The notes below the pieces were generated by a model, which saw only the letters and a list, made by a program, of their open reading frames with translations, made no database searches and was not told the origin of the DNA. DNA of 64,000 nt, from NCBI GenBank assembly GCA_031772625.1, contig CM062811.1, positions 651,188,871 to 651,252,870 on the forward strand, written 5' to 3'. Of this stretch, positions 11,801-23,950 are shown piece by piece (the first letter of the stretch is position 1; each line of letters opens with the position of its first letter). Source of the stretch: Pinus tabuliformis. Lineage: Eukaryota; Streptophyta; Pinopsida; Pinales; Pinaceae. The translations under genes were made by a program, and so were the position numbers.

Positions 11801-12933
11801 AAATGGCCAATGGGCTCCTCAGCAATGGCTGGATTACAGATTCCTAGGTATCCCAGATAGATGGATTAGAGTCTGGAACTACTTCATTGGTGCATTGGAG
11901 GAAGCCAATATCAGATTAACAGAGAGGGAGGATGAGATCACCTGGGCCCCTGCCCCTCACGGTCGATACACCCCAAAAGATGGAAACTAAAAGCCCCCCT
12001 GAAGTCACGGTTGTTCATGTGGCGTTTCCTCTCGAAAAAAGTTCCAGTAGAAATAAACCTCATGAAATGGGCCTTTCAAGGTCCCTCCAAATGTTTCTCT
12101 TGAAAATCCAAAGTAGAGGATACAGACCATCTCTTCCTCCATTGTCCTGTTACAACACAATTTTGGTCTGCCATTATCATCTCCCTCAACATGAAGAAAA
12201 AATGGGAAGGTCAAAATATTGAGGAAGCTTGGCTTCGTTGGTGGTCCGAGGCACCCTCTCAAAAAGCCAAGAATCTTCCCCTAATCATTAGCTGGGCCGT
12301 TTGGTTAAACATGAATCGCCTTATCTTCCATAATGCTCAGATCAAATAGTCAGTCACCTGCAACAATTCTACTGCCATCTTCAACCTGATACCAGACGAT
12401 TCAGTCAGTCAACCTCCTCGGGTCATCACTCCTGAAATTAGTGATAAAATCTCCCCTTGGGCTTATTTCGATGGCTTAGCCCAGGCTGTGGGTTGGGGGG
12501 GGGGGGGGATTTCCTCCACATCAATGAACACCTGTCTTTCAGAATCAACGTGGGGTTAGGGAGGTGCACAAATAATTTTGTTGAGCTAATCAATTTAAGA
12601 CACCTTCTCATTTTTTCTCTGGAACAAAATTGTCACAGGGTACAAATCTTTGGGGATTCACAACTTGTTATAAGTTGGATCAATGATGTATATCACTGTC
12701 ACTTGCACACACTCAGGGATTCACTAGATGATGCCATTACTATAAAATCACATTTTGATTTTATTGTATGCTCTCACATATATAGGGAAAGGAATGAAAT
12801 CGTTGATCGTCTTTCCAAAGAGGCCGCGCAACTGAACAGGGGGCAATGGATAATTCAGGAATTCATAGATGGTGCCTTTTTCCAGTTTTTCCATCGTCCA
12901 TTCATCGAGATGGATGGAAATTTTTCGGAATGA
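8878..12933 (+). pseudogene. LINE ORF2: endonuclease, reverse transcriptase, RNase H, degraded
   Basis: The start is the ATG at 8878, whose first residues (MKCLSFNCRGL) match the AP-endonuclease opening. The catalytic Glu that should follow Leu-Gln is a TAA at about 8983. GGDLNFS (about 9285) is kept, and the late SDH motif reads SNH (about 9547). Reverse transcriptase follows (10323-11000), with the active site as FVDD near 10911-10922 where plant LINEs usually have FADD. The HLFLHCP zinc-binding motif lies near 12135. RNase H (12440-12933) retains all four acidic residues: the Asp in YFDG, the Glu in ELIN, the Asp in GDSQ and the Asp in VDRL. A run of 14 G (12495-12508) lies inside RNase H. 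At least eight in-frame stops interrupt the frame, so no protein is expected. Confidence 0.88.
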
Positions 12934-13167
12934 TCCTCACGATCATTCCATGGTTTTTTTCTTTTTGTCTTCACTCAGTTTATGGACTCCTTTTGGATTA
13001 TGTTATTACTGCTATTTACTTTATGCAATTTATATTATTTATCTATAAATATGTAATTGAACAATGATTGTTATGTTCACAAGTGACTGCATCTCATACA
13101 TGTTGATGATACAACATGTAATTTTCTTAATTTATTAATGAAAATTGCACCTTTTTTCCTTGGAAAA

Positions 13168-13191
13168 ATAATAATAATTAGATTGATTTTT
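13168..13191 (+). repeat. LINE target-site duplication, 3' copy
   Basis: Identical over 24 bp to 6446-6469. It marks the 3' end of the LINE. Confidence 0.88.
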
Positions 13192-14394
<1,203 letters not shown>

Positions 14395-14660
14395 TTGCGA
14401 TAATACTTTGAGGCTTATGTCGTTGGATGGCCTCAAGTTCTCCACCAACTTACCTAAACCATATATCTGCCATCGAGTGGGGCAGTGGGTCACATATCAC
14501 ATGCATTGTAGAAAAGAACAAGAGATTGATATTTCCATAAATCCATTTCCTCAATGGTGTGTTGAATTACAACATCGGAAATGAAGCTTAATAACAGATT
14601 AGCCAGTAGACCTTCTTGGTTTAAAAATTTCAATATCATCAAAAATTTCTTCGAAAGTCT
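14395..14660 (-). pseudogene. Truncated paralogue of the 61483-62772 gene
   Basis: The minus strand is clearly homologous at nucleotide level to 61890-62121, which is codons of about 218-295 of the 429-residue gene. The word YGLGKLVENLRPSNDI here corresponds to YGLGKLVDNLKPTNDI there, and long exact DNA words such as GGGGCAGTGGGTCACATATC are shared. The N-terminal and C-terminal thirds are missing. Near 14507 an in-frame change and indels break the frame upstream of this motif. A short match near 14650 (TTCGAAAGTC) may be a displaced piece of the same gene from about 62256. The DNA is not flanked by an obvious poly(A) or target duplication, so the duplication mechanism is open. Confidence 0.85.
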
Positions 14661-14683
14661 TATTTACGACATGTTTGTTATAA

Positions 14684-14766
14684 AGTTCACATGGATGTAT
14701 TTATTAATAATGACATTCTATTTTATAATTTATTGTTCACATGGATGTATTTATTTGATATTTTTA
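14684..14766 (+). repeat. Short direct repeat GTTCACATGGATGTATTTAT
   Basis: The 20-base word occurs twice about 50 bp apart in AT-rich DNA directly after the paralogue fragment. Confidence 0.7.
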
Positions 14767-14994
14767 TAGGATTGACAATGAATATTTTGGTTAGGTAGCT
14801 TACTTTCAAGTGATGATAAACTAGTTTCATCCACCTAAAGGCATTTGAGAGTTCTTTGTCACACAATGTCTAACCTAGGTAGGGGTGATGGACCCATATG
14901 CTTGCACACTAGATCTCTCTATTGTGGAGTTATAATTTTGGAAGGAGATTGGACTTGCGTAGTGAAATGACACACTATCTAAGAGGATGCTACA

Positions 14995-15250
14995 CCATAG
15001 GAACTTCATCATCAAGAGTTTGTGCACCAATTTTCTCTCTAATTTCATTGATAGTATAATTAGCTTGAAGCAAATCCATCATCATCTGGTCATCCACAAC
15101 AATTTTTTATGATGGAATATTCATTAGAGGTTCATCTTTTGTTCTAAAATTTGGATTCTTCTTTTCTAAAAGCTTATGCTTTGCTATACCTACACTAGCC
15201 TTTTGTCTTGTTTCAATGACATTTTCCATTGGTTCTTTAAATAGCTTGCA
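14995..15250 (-). pseudogene. Unidentified coding relic, about 85 codons
   Basis: One minus-strand frame runs from about 15250 to a TAG at about 14997 with a single internal stop at about 15105. The reading is rich in Lys, Glu, Asp and Met and low in rare residues (it contains KHKLLEKKNPNFRTKDEP and later NYTINEIREKIGAQTLDDE), unlike the AT-rich noncoding DNA around it. I do not recognise the family. It could be the 3' end of a host gene or a retroelement relic. Upstream on the minus strand it runs into the degenerate repeats at 15251-15560. Confidence 0.4.
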
Positions 15251-15560
15251 ATTACAATGAGACAATAATTGTCTACAAATTACAAAATAAAAATAATTGT
15301 ATTCAAATTACATAAGAAGAAAAAGATAGTTTCCTAGTTTCATAAGAAAAAACAAAAATTGACATCCAATTTTACAATATGACAAGAAATGCTTTCCAAT
15401 TACACTAGAAGCAAACAAATGTCTTATAGTTACCGAAGAAGATAAAAATTGTCTTTAAATCACACAAATTGACTCTCAATTACAAAAAAGATATCTTCTA
15501 ATTAGAAAACAAGACAAAAAATTGCTTCATAGTAACACAAAAATATTATTTCCAAGTAAC
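15251..15560 (+). repeat. Degenerate tandem repeats of about 35 bp
   Basis: A variable unit resembling AATTACATAAGAAGACAAAAATTGTCTTCC recurs about eight times with many indels. It is an old minisatellite next to the coding relic. Confidence 0.55.
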
Positions 15561-15789
15561 ATTTCAATTTGTGTATTTCCTATATTGTTGTTTGGATGTT
15601 GATTCAGTGCAAGAATGAGTGGGAAAATAACTAGAAACAATCTGCATGCATTATGTTTAAGAATTTGTTCCTATGACCAATATTCATTATCATTAATGCC
15701 TTACCTTCCATCCATGCCCTTCCTCTCATCCTAGTCCTTGACAGGAGCACACATGCATTTTTATTAAGAGTATGCACATGTTCCTAAGA

Positions 15790-15992
15790 ACATGTGCACA
15801 CTTTCTTCACTTATCCTTTCCTCTCTCTTACGCCATTCCACCCTGCCTCTCTCTTCCCCCTCCCCCCCTCCCCTCTCTCCTTCCTCTTTCTCTTTCCCAC
15901 CCCTCTTTCTCTTCCCCTCTACATCTCTATCCCTCACTCCCTACCTAAAAAATAACCTAGAAGTGGCCTCCACCCTAACTCTCTAGAACATC

Positions 15993-16064
<72 letters not shown>

Positions 16065-17085
16065 ACACCCCCTCTCCCCCTCATTCCAAAAACAACAACT
16101 CTCCTCCAACACTATCTTTCTCTCCCTCTCTCTCTTACGACCCTCCCTAGTCCCTCCTTCACAACTCCCCTATAATGTTATCTTTATCTCCCTCCCACTC
16201 TCTTTCTACTTCTCTCTTTCTCTTTCTCTCTCTCCACCTCTCATTTTCCACCTCACTCTTCCCTTCTCTTTCTATCTCCCCCCCTCATCACTCTCTCTAT
16301 CACTTTCTCACAACCCCTTTATCTTTATCTTTTTCCATCTCCTTCTCTGCCACTCACTTTCCCTTTGTTCCTTCTCTCTTCTTTTCTCCTTTCATCTCTC
16401 TTCTTCCTTTTATCATTCCCTATCTCTCCCTCTCCTTTAGCTATGCCCCTCTCTCACTCTCTCTCTCCTTCACTCTCTCTCCCCCTCACTCCCTATTTCC
16501 TTCTCTTTCCCTCCCCTCTTCTCTCTCTCTCTCTCCATCTCATGCTTTTCTTCTCTCTCTGTCTCTCTCTCTCCATCTCATGCTTTTATTCTCTCTCTCT
16601 CTCTTCTCTCCTCTTACTTTTGTTCATCCCTCTTTAGCTTTGTCTCTCTCTCCCTCCCTCTCTCTCACACTCTCATTTAATCTCTATCTTCTTCTCTCTC
16701 TCCCTCCCTCACTCTCCCTTCTCTCATTATTTGTTTCTCTTTTCTCCCTTTATTTCTCCCTCTCTCTCCCCCTCTAGCTATGTCTCTCTCTCCTTAAGTC
16801 CCTCTATCTTTCTCTTTCTCTCCCACCCATCACTCCCTCTCTCTCACATACACTCTTTCTCTCTTTTTATCTCCTTCTTATAGACCCTTTCTCTTTCTCT
16901 TTCTCTCTCTTCTTCTATCCTTCACACACACACACACACACACTCTTTCTCTCTTCTTCCCTATATCTATCCCTCTCTCTCCCCCATATAAATCAGCCCC
17001 TTCCTCCCTCCCTCCCACTCTTCTTCACTCTACCTCTTTCTCTCTCTCTCACACACACACACACACTTCATTGTTTTCCCCCTCC
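15790..17085 (+). repeat. Second polypyrimidine tract, 1.3 kb
   Basis: Almost pure C/T on the plus strand. It contains a pure (TC)n of about 65 bp at 15997-16061 and (CA)n runs near 16922-16943 and 17048-17066. Open frames encode only Ser/Leu/Pro/Phe and are artefacts. It directly abuts the 5' LTR of copia-1. Confidence 0.9.
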
Positions 17086-17196
17086 TCTTTATGTTGGGTA
17101 TGTATTATTTTCTTTGCACAACTATTCCCACATGTTATACATTGTGTCTGGCACAATGAGGGGGTCACAAAGGGGGGAAATAAACCCCTTGATTGT

Positions 17197-17241
<45 letters not shown>
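17197..17241 (+). repeat. Run of 45 G
   Basis: An uninterrupted guanine homopolymer inside the copia-1 LTR, at the position where copia-3's LTRs carry G- and C-rich repeats. Its true length may be uncertain because such runs sequence and assemble poorly. It has strong G-quadruplex potential. Confidence 0.9.
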
Positions 17242-17242
<1 letters not shown>

Positions 17243-17646
17243 GTAAGAGGGAAAAGATACTCTACCGAGGGATTTCATAAGGGGGAAAAGCCTCATTACA
17301 CAGGGGGTTCATAGGGCGGAAATTCCCCCATATGTGGAGGCTTGGGGGCAGAAGCCCCTCAAAAAAACATTGGGCGTTTTTTTGCATTTGTTTTTGGTAG
17401 TTTTCAGCACACAATTCTCGCCTTTAGTGGTTTTGTGGTACATGGTAGTTTTTCCCATGGTTTTGTGGTACATGGTAGTTTTTCCCATGGTTTTTTAGTT
17501 TTGGTTAAGAAACTACAATTGTATTCTAATCCATTGTTAATGGATTGGAAATTTATGGATGTTGCAGGATGTGTGTGTGTGTGTGTTTGGGTGTATTTAT
17601 TGTGCTAATATTGTAAATGACAATATGTCTAAGAAAACATTTCTAG

Positions 17647-18222
17647 CATTAAGGTAATTTTGTGGTAAAAAATGGGTCTCAAAATAAAAAAACGTACAAA
17701 CAAAATTAACTTTAAATCAACTAGTGTGATTCAAGATGATGATGTTGTTGCTAGGGATAAATATTTTTTTAAATTATATTTTTTACTTATCTCTTTATAG
17801 GTTTACTCAAATGTCAAGTGCAAACACCTGCTGGATGTAGAATTAAACTTGACATGCGATGAGTACTCACTAAACATACTTCTGAGTAGACCCACATCGA
17901 GAAAAAAATGAAAATACATGAAAAAAACGTGTTCAACACAAATTTTTCATGTATTTTCATTTTTTTATTTTTTATTTTATGTGGGCCTACTTAGAAGTAA
18001 GAAGAGTGCATAATCATTGGATGTGAAATTTAATTTAGCATCCAAGAGGTGTCTACACTTGACATTTAGTAAACGTATAAGGAGTTAAGACAAAAATATA
18101 ATAAAGGAAAATAGTTTCCTTTACTTTTATTTAAAATTTCATAACTCTTATTTTATTTTTTTAACTATCGTTTTATTAATTTACTTTAAAATCCCATTTT
18201 AGACCTCAAAATTCCCCAAATG
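17647..18222 (-). mobile_element. Foldback MITE copy 1
   Basis: A 576-bp element with outer ends CATTAAGG...CCCCAAATG and the shared terminal word CCCATTTTAGACCTCAAAAT at the right. The two arms are long imperfect inverted copies around a central AAAATACATGAAAAA/TTTTTCATGTATTTT hairpin. It is inverted relative to copies 2 and 3: its left arm carries GATTCAAGATGATGATG, which copies 2 and 3 carry reversed in their right arms. It sits inside the copia-1 LTR. Confidence 0.82.
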
Positions 18223-18489
18223 TTTTCCCAATTTTGTGTTTCCACTGTAAAAATATATCTTTTAATGTGTTTGTTTTATGTGACATCTATTCTATTTTAT
18301 TAATAATCGGTTTTCATCAAATAATTATTGAGGTTCAAAACCAACATTTGGTGTTAGAGTAGTTTTGGCTTCAACGAAATGACTTTTTCGTTAAAGGGTT
18401 TTGTTTAGGCTTGTGGTAATCCTTGTTAAAGTGGGATATCTGTGAAATTGATTCTTGTGAGTAGTTTAAAGATAGTGATTGAGCCTAAT

Positions 18490-20490
18490 TTAATGGGCAT
18501 AATTTTGAGTTGTGGAAGCTTAAAATGTAAGATTTGTTGGTGGAAAAAGAGCAATGGATCATTGTGGATCGAAGAACTACACCAACAGGGATGTCACCAG
18601 AAAACTTGACCAAGTAGGATCGAGAGGAAAAGAGCATAATACACTTGTGTCTCTTGGATTTAGCATTATTGAATGTTTTATGAGAACCTACAATGAAGGA
18701 ATTGTGAAACAATATAAAGACTTTATATTAGTCTAAGTTGCTGGTGAATAGATTGTTCCTAATAAAAAAGTCGTATAACATGAGGATGAATGATAAAAGT
18801 GCACTGGAAAAGCATCTGAATGCCTTCATTATTGTGGTAAGTCAACTATTATCTATTGATATTAATATTTTAAATGAAGATAAGTGTATTGGTTTGTTAT
18901 GCTCTCTATCAAACTTGTGAGATGGTTTGGTCGTTGCCATAATAATGCAACTACTTTAAGTTTCAATGAAATAGTCTCATCCTTGTTATCGAAGGAATGT
19001 TGGAATGGAGATGTCTTTCCTATAAGAGGACACCCCTAGAATATAAATATAAATAAGTCCTTGAGTGGGGGAGATCTAAATCTTGAGGAAAATCTGTAAA
19101 TGTATGTCAGAGATGTTGAAAAGAAGGGCATTAGAAGAAATATTGTAGATCCAAAATTGCTTAAAAGGGGAAGGGATCTGATGATGCTCCTTTTACAAAA
19201 ACAAAAACCTCCTCAGATGGAGGAGGGGATGTATTTGGTTTCTTCAAGTACATGTAGATCATGAGGCATGGTTAGTCAACTTAGGTGCATATTTTCATAT
19301 GACTCATGATAGGGAGTGGTTCTTCAAGTATGAAAGGTGTAATGGTGGTGATGTTTTCTTTGGAGATGGATTAACAACTAGAATCATAGGAAGAGGAAAA
19401 ATCAAGTTTAAACTCATGGGTGGAAGGATTAGAATTTTCTTTGGTGTTTTCCACATTCCAAAATTGACCAAAAATTTAAATTTTAAAAGCAAGATGAGTG
19501 ATGCAAGTGTAAAAAAAATGTTCAAAAGGGATATTTGCAAGATGCTTTGAGGAGAAATGATATTTCTAAGGAGAGTTAAGATAGGAACTCTATATAAGCT
19601 ATTAGGAAGAAATATTAGTGATGGGTGCAATAGATTTTTTGTTCTTGAGAGAGGAACAAAAGAAGGAAAAAATCTTATAGATTATGGGGAAAACACTATG
19701 ATGTGGCATCAAATATTGGAACATATCAGAGAGAAGGGCCTTCAAGTACTACATGGTAATGGTATGATAAAGGGTATGCCTAATTTTTCTTTGGATTTTA
19801 ATTTCCATGAACATTATTTATGTGGAAAACAAAATCATGTAATATTTCCTCTATGGTTCTACGAGGTTAGATGGAATATTAAAATTGGTGCATAGTGATG
19901 TTTTTGAACTTGTGTTGGTTCCATAATTGGGTAAATATGTGCACTCTATATCTTTTATAGATGACTTCTCAAGGAATACATGGATTTATTTCCTTAGGAA
20001 GGAATATCAATTATTTGAGAAATTCAAAGAGTTTAAGGTTCTTGTGGAAAATTAAACAAAGATGAAAATTAAGTTGATGATAAGGACTAATAAGGGTGGA
20101 TATTTTTGTGGTAATTAATTTGAATAATTGTGTAGTAAGTGTGGTATACCAAGGCAAAAGACTACTCCATGAACACTTCATTAAAATGGAGTTGCAGAAA
20201 TGATGAACAAGACACTAATGGAGAAAGCAAGGAGCATGATCAATAATGTTGAGTTGGGATAGGAATTATAGGCAAAGGTAGTAGACACTGTGTGTTACCT
20301 TGTAGATAGATCACCTTCATCAATGTTGGATGATAAGACTCTACATGAGGTCTAGACTGATAAGAAAGTTTTTTATAAAAATATTAGGGTATTTGACTGT
20401 GATATTTATGTACATGTTCCAAAGGAGAATAAGAGTAAGCTAGATAAGAAACCTAAAAAGTATATATTTATTGAATGTAGAGATTCAAAG
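18490..20490 (+). pseudogene. copia-1 gag-protease-integrase relic
   Basis: The frame is broken by many stops and shifts but aligns in order with copia-3. Gag (18540-18990) has the Leu-rich UBN2-type core. The zinc-knuckle region near 19100 is destroyed. The protease region (19260-19560) reads VNLGAYFHMTHD in place of the family's W-x-D-S-G-A, so the catalytic Asp is lost. Integrase starts near 19690 with the H/C-rich segment (WHQILEH...CGKQN), and the last match is at its C-terminal KYIFIE word near 20460. The known family role is particle formation and cDNA integration; this copy cannot act. Confidence 0.8.
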
Positions 20491-21900
20491 TTTGGGAAGT
20501 AATACACAGAGGGTGCAATTTGGTAGTACAACTGTGATTCCACCACTCGGAAAGCCCCCCCCCCTGACATAGTTGCCAAACAAGTCAAATCTAAGGTCAG
20601 CTAGGTTGTAGCAACGTACCGGGTTTGCAATTTGCGCTTCCAGGTCCATGAAGGGGTAAAGGCTTGATGAAGGCTTGGGATCGTGGGTTTTTGGAGCCCT
20701 TGGGGTTTTTGAGGGATTTGAGGCTATCATTTTCTGATTTAAACTGCTAACCTGTGAAAGTCACGTAGCACAAGTGAGTAGGTTAGCTAGCCACCACAGA
20801 GGGGGCCGAAAATGACACTAGGATGAACTTCCATAACTATGGGGTGCGAAAATGGCATTATTTGCAGGTTATAGGCAGGAGGAGCACCGAGAAGTAGCAA
20901 AGAAATTCTAAAAGTTGGAGTGGGGGAATCCTTTTTATAAATAGTTTGGTCAACAGTTAGGTGATGTCATGACGACGTCACGGAGGATGGACACGTGTCA
21001 TGATGAGATTAAGCGATGGCGTGTGGAGTGGTAGACAAGAGATGGGGCGGAGCACATGAGTTACCATTGAAAATTTTAAATTATTCCTTTCTTCATGAAT
21101 CATAGCACCGACGGATGAAATTTGCTCGGCAGCGTAGTCACCACCCTGCTCCGGAGGTCGAATAACGGGAAGACAAACATTTCCTCTACCCCTCACCCCT
21201 GGAGTTAATCTCCACCGTTGGATCAAATTTTGAATAGCCAACTCTGGAGGGGTGGAGAAGCTTAACGTCTGGGCAAGTCACCCCTCTGAACTGCTTCCAG
21301 AAGGCGGCAAGGCAAAGATTAGTGGAGATCTACCCAGAAGATGCACGATCTTTAAATAGTAGGTCCCTCATCACTACTCTGGATCCTCTCTCTTATCCTT
21401 TATCTTTTTTGTTTCATGGGACCGGGGGCTATGACTATGTGCCAATATATCACAATCTCCTGACCTTGTAACTTCTTAAGAGACTTCCCATGAAAACTTT
21501 CAATATCCAATTCCCGATATGGGTCCCACAAATTTCTTATTTCCCCGATATCGTTCCTCGACATTTTAGCATGAGGTGGTCATTCCTTTAAATTTCCTGA
21601 TATTCTGAGGTTCCGAGGTCCAATATGAAACCTCAAAGCCTCTCATTCGCTGCCACGTCTCACAGGGGGAAGAGAGAGAAAAAAGACTTTCGAGCCTCTG
21701 AAATCTCTCATTTTCCTTTGATTTGAAGTTTGCTCCCTTATCTTCTGGTACTTAAGCTCTTCTTAGGTCCCCCCTTTTCAAAAATGAAATATGATGCCTT
21801 GTCTCATGAAAAATAGGGCCTCTCTAGCATGAATGCAACAGGGGTAGAGTAGGTGACAACACCAAGCGAGGTCCCAAATAAAATTCTCCTCCACTAGTAC
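20491..21900. other. Unassigned, moderately GC-rich stretch (possible LTR)
   Basis: Lies between the truncated ends of copia-1 and copia-2 and matches neither. No coding domain is visible. It holds a C homopolymer near 20559-20570 and a promoter-like cluster on the minus strand at 20931-20999, so a solo or partial LTR of another minus-strand element is plausible. LTR ends and target duplications could not be identified. Confidence 0.4.
20931..20999 (-). promoter_or_regulatory. Promoter-like cluster: G-box, TGACG, W-box, TATA
   Basis: On the minus strand, in order: palindromic G-box GACACGTGTC (20999-20990), TGACG-type element in GTGACGTCGTCATGAC, W-box core TTGACC (about 20953-20948), and the TATA box CTATTTATAAAAAG (20944-20931). 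The spacing from G-box to TATA is about 55 bp, as in stress-inducible plant promoters and retroelement U3 regions. It reads toward lower coordinates. No gene follows that I can recognise. Confidence 0.45.
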
Positions 21901-21904
21901 TCTT

Positions 21905-23950
21905 TCGAACATCAATATTACCTACCCAATTGTGTATGTGTAAGCATGAAGTGAAAAATATGCAACTTTGGGATACCATAGACCAAAATATTGAGTTCCT
22001 TGTAAGTACTTGAATATTATCTTAATCTTGCAAACAAGATTTTTATCATTGCTTAGAATAAATCCTTCGTGTTGTTCGATATAAAATTCTTCTTCTAGAT
22101 CCACATTTAAAAATGCAAATTTAACATCCATTTGAAATACTTTGAAGTTATGAAAGCTTGAAGGTGCAAGAAACATTCTTATGGCTTCAAGTTTAGCTAC
22201 TGGTACAAATGTTTGTTTAAAGTTTATTCCTTCCTATTGAGCATAGCCTTTACATACGAGTCTTGATTTGTTTCTAATTACCTCTCCATTTTCATTCAGT
22301 TTATTTTTGAATACCCATTTTGTCCGAATAACATTTTTATCATGAGGTCTTGGTACTAATTCCCATGTATGGTTATTTTCTATTTCATCAAGTTCTTCAT
22401 CCATTGCCTTAACCAAACATTCATATTTGATTTCTTGATTTACATTTTGAGGTTCAATTGTGGATAGTAAGGCCAGGTAACTAGAAGTTCCAATAACATT
22501 TCTTCTAGTTTATACTCCAGTTTCCATTTCAGCTAGAATTTGAGATTCGAGATGATTTTTCTGAACATTCCTTGAAGGAGTCTTTTTTTATTCTATTGTG
22601 ATTTAATATCTTTCTTCTGGTGATTCATTAATTCCCTCTCCTACAACCTTTTGGCTTGTTGTAGTAACAAGTTCATCTTATGTTGGTGCTTCCTTTTTGG
22701 TACCTGTGGATGATTCATCAATTACAACATCAATGCATTTAACAATAGTTTGAAGCCTTTTATTATAAAATTTATATCCTTTTCTTCTAGAGGAGTATCC
22801 AAGGAGAATTCCTTCATCAACTCTAGATTCAAAATTTCCAAACTTACCGTCATTATTGTTTATGTAACATTTTCTTATAAAAAGTCTAAAATGTTTAACA
22901 ATTGGAGGCTTACCAAACCATAGTTCATAAAGAGTTTAATCATTGTTTACCCGAATATGAGCCTTTTTTAGGATATTCATGGTTGTATGTGTTGCTTTCC
23001 CCTAGAAAGTATGAGGCGCTCCGGACTCATCAAACATGGCATGTGTCATTTATTGGATTGTTCTATTCATTCTTTCTGCCACTTCGTTTTGTTGAGGAGT
23101 TTTAGCTATAAAAAATTGCCTCTTGATGCGATGTTGTTCACAAAAGTAAAAAACCTCATCTGATATAAACTCTCCTCCTCTATAAGATATAAGACATTTG
23201 ATTTTCAAATCTAGCTAATTTTATACTAGATATTTGAAGACTTTAAATGTATCAAATGCTTCATCTTTATGTTTCAATAAGCCAATCCAACACATTCTAG
23301 TAAAATCGTCAATGAATAATATGAAGTATTTTTTTACCTCGAGGAGACTTCTTTCTCAAAGGACCGCACAAATAAGTTTGAATAAGTTCAAGTGGCTAAC
23401 TTGAAGTACCTTCTTTAGCATTAAACTGAACTTTGGGTTGCTTACCAAATTGACAGGATTTGCATATGTTGTTTTCTGGCAGAGAGATGTTAGGCAAGTC
23501 ACATACTACTCCCATTCTGCTTGACTTGTGTAATTGAGTGAAGCTTAGATGTCCCAATATTTTTTTCCAAAGCCAACTTTCTTATGATTTTCTCAAGTAA
23601 CAATGTTCTTAGCATCCTTCCAAGACATAGACATTACCTGCAGTTCTTGTTCCATTGATTATGATCTTACATGTATCGAGATTCCGTACCACGTAATTTT
23701 TTGATCTGAAAACAGCCTCATGCCCTTGGTCACACATTTGACCAACACTCAACAAGTTATGTCTTAATCCATCAACAAACAAAAAAATTCTAGCCTTTAG
23801 CAAAACAATTCCTTTCCCTTTGATAGCAACATGTGAGTTATTTCCAAAGGTTATGCTCTTTTCTTTCTTTATTTCATTAAAGGATAGAAAGTTATCTTTA
23901 TCACCTGTCATATGCTTTGAGCATCCACTTCCAATGTATTACAAATTTTC
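21905..23950 (-). pseudogene. copia-2 pol: protease, integrase, truncated RT
   Basis: The protease motif reads YIGSGCSKHMTGD (about 23935-23900), with Gly where the catalytic Asp belongs. Integrase follows. Its first and second catalytic Asp positions appear as Tyr (YLCGPL, about 23400; SYRGGEF, about 23190), while the Glu region NEVAERMNRT (about 23090) is kept. The reverse transcriptase starts at 22416 (ELDEIENNHTWELVPRP) and keeps FQMDVKFAFLN (about 22135), but jumps at about 22012 straight to KYLQGTQYFGLWYP of the RNase H region. The palm with YVDD is therefore deleted. The element ends abruptly near 21905. Confidence 0.82.

Larger units (their letters stand above)
6470..13167 (+). mobile_element. 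LINE non-LTR retrotransposon, near full length, inactive
   Basis: An element of about 6.7 kb between perfect 24-bp target duplications. In order it has a 5' leader, ORF1 (6591 to about 8400, nucleic-acid binding with a CCHC knuckle), and ORF2 (8878-12933) with AP endonuclease, reverse transcriptase, a zinc-binding C-terminal region and RNase H. A 3' UTR of about 230 bp ends in AATAATAATAATT-type sequence rather than a long poly(A). The RNase H-bearing architecture is typical of plant L1-clade LINEs. Many in-frame stops and frameshifts show that it is dead. Its length and intact ends indicate full-length target-primed insertion rather than 5' truncation. Confidence 0.9.
17092..18342 (+). repeat. 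5' LTR of copia-1, interrupted by MITE-1
   Basis: About 675 bp of LTR sequence once the 576-bp MITE is taken out. The start matches copia-3's LTR. The end (TTCAAAACCAACA) is followed by TTTGGTGTTAGAG, a decayed PBS of the TTGGTATCAGAGC type. A tandem copy of TTTTGTGGTACATGGTAGTT occurs near 17431 and 17464. Confidence 0.75.
17092..20490 (+). mobile_element. Ty1/copia element copia-1, decayed and 3'-truncated
   Basis: Starts with an LTR (TGTTGGGTATG) related to that of copia-3 (TGTTGGGTGTG). Gag, protease and integrase relics follow in the same order as in copia-3, and homology stops in the integrase C-terminus at about 20490. No reverse transcriptase, RNase H or 3' LTR is seen. A foldback MITE interrupts the LTR. 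The best shared landmarks with copia-3 are the gag stretch around MNDKSALEKHLNAF and the DVFFGDGL region after the protease. Confidence 0.85.

Noticed and set aside
16175..16777. 200-codon Ser/Leu frame
   Set aside because: Same artefact in the second polypyrimidine tract.
17071..17314. Gly-rich frames
   Set aside because: Translation of the 45-G run.
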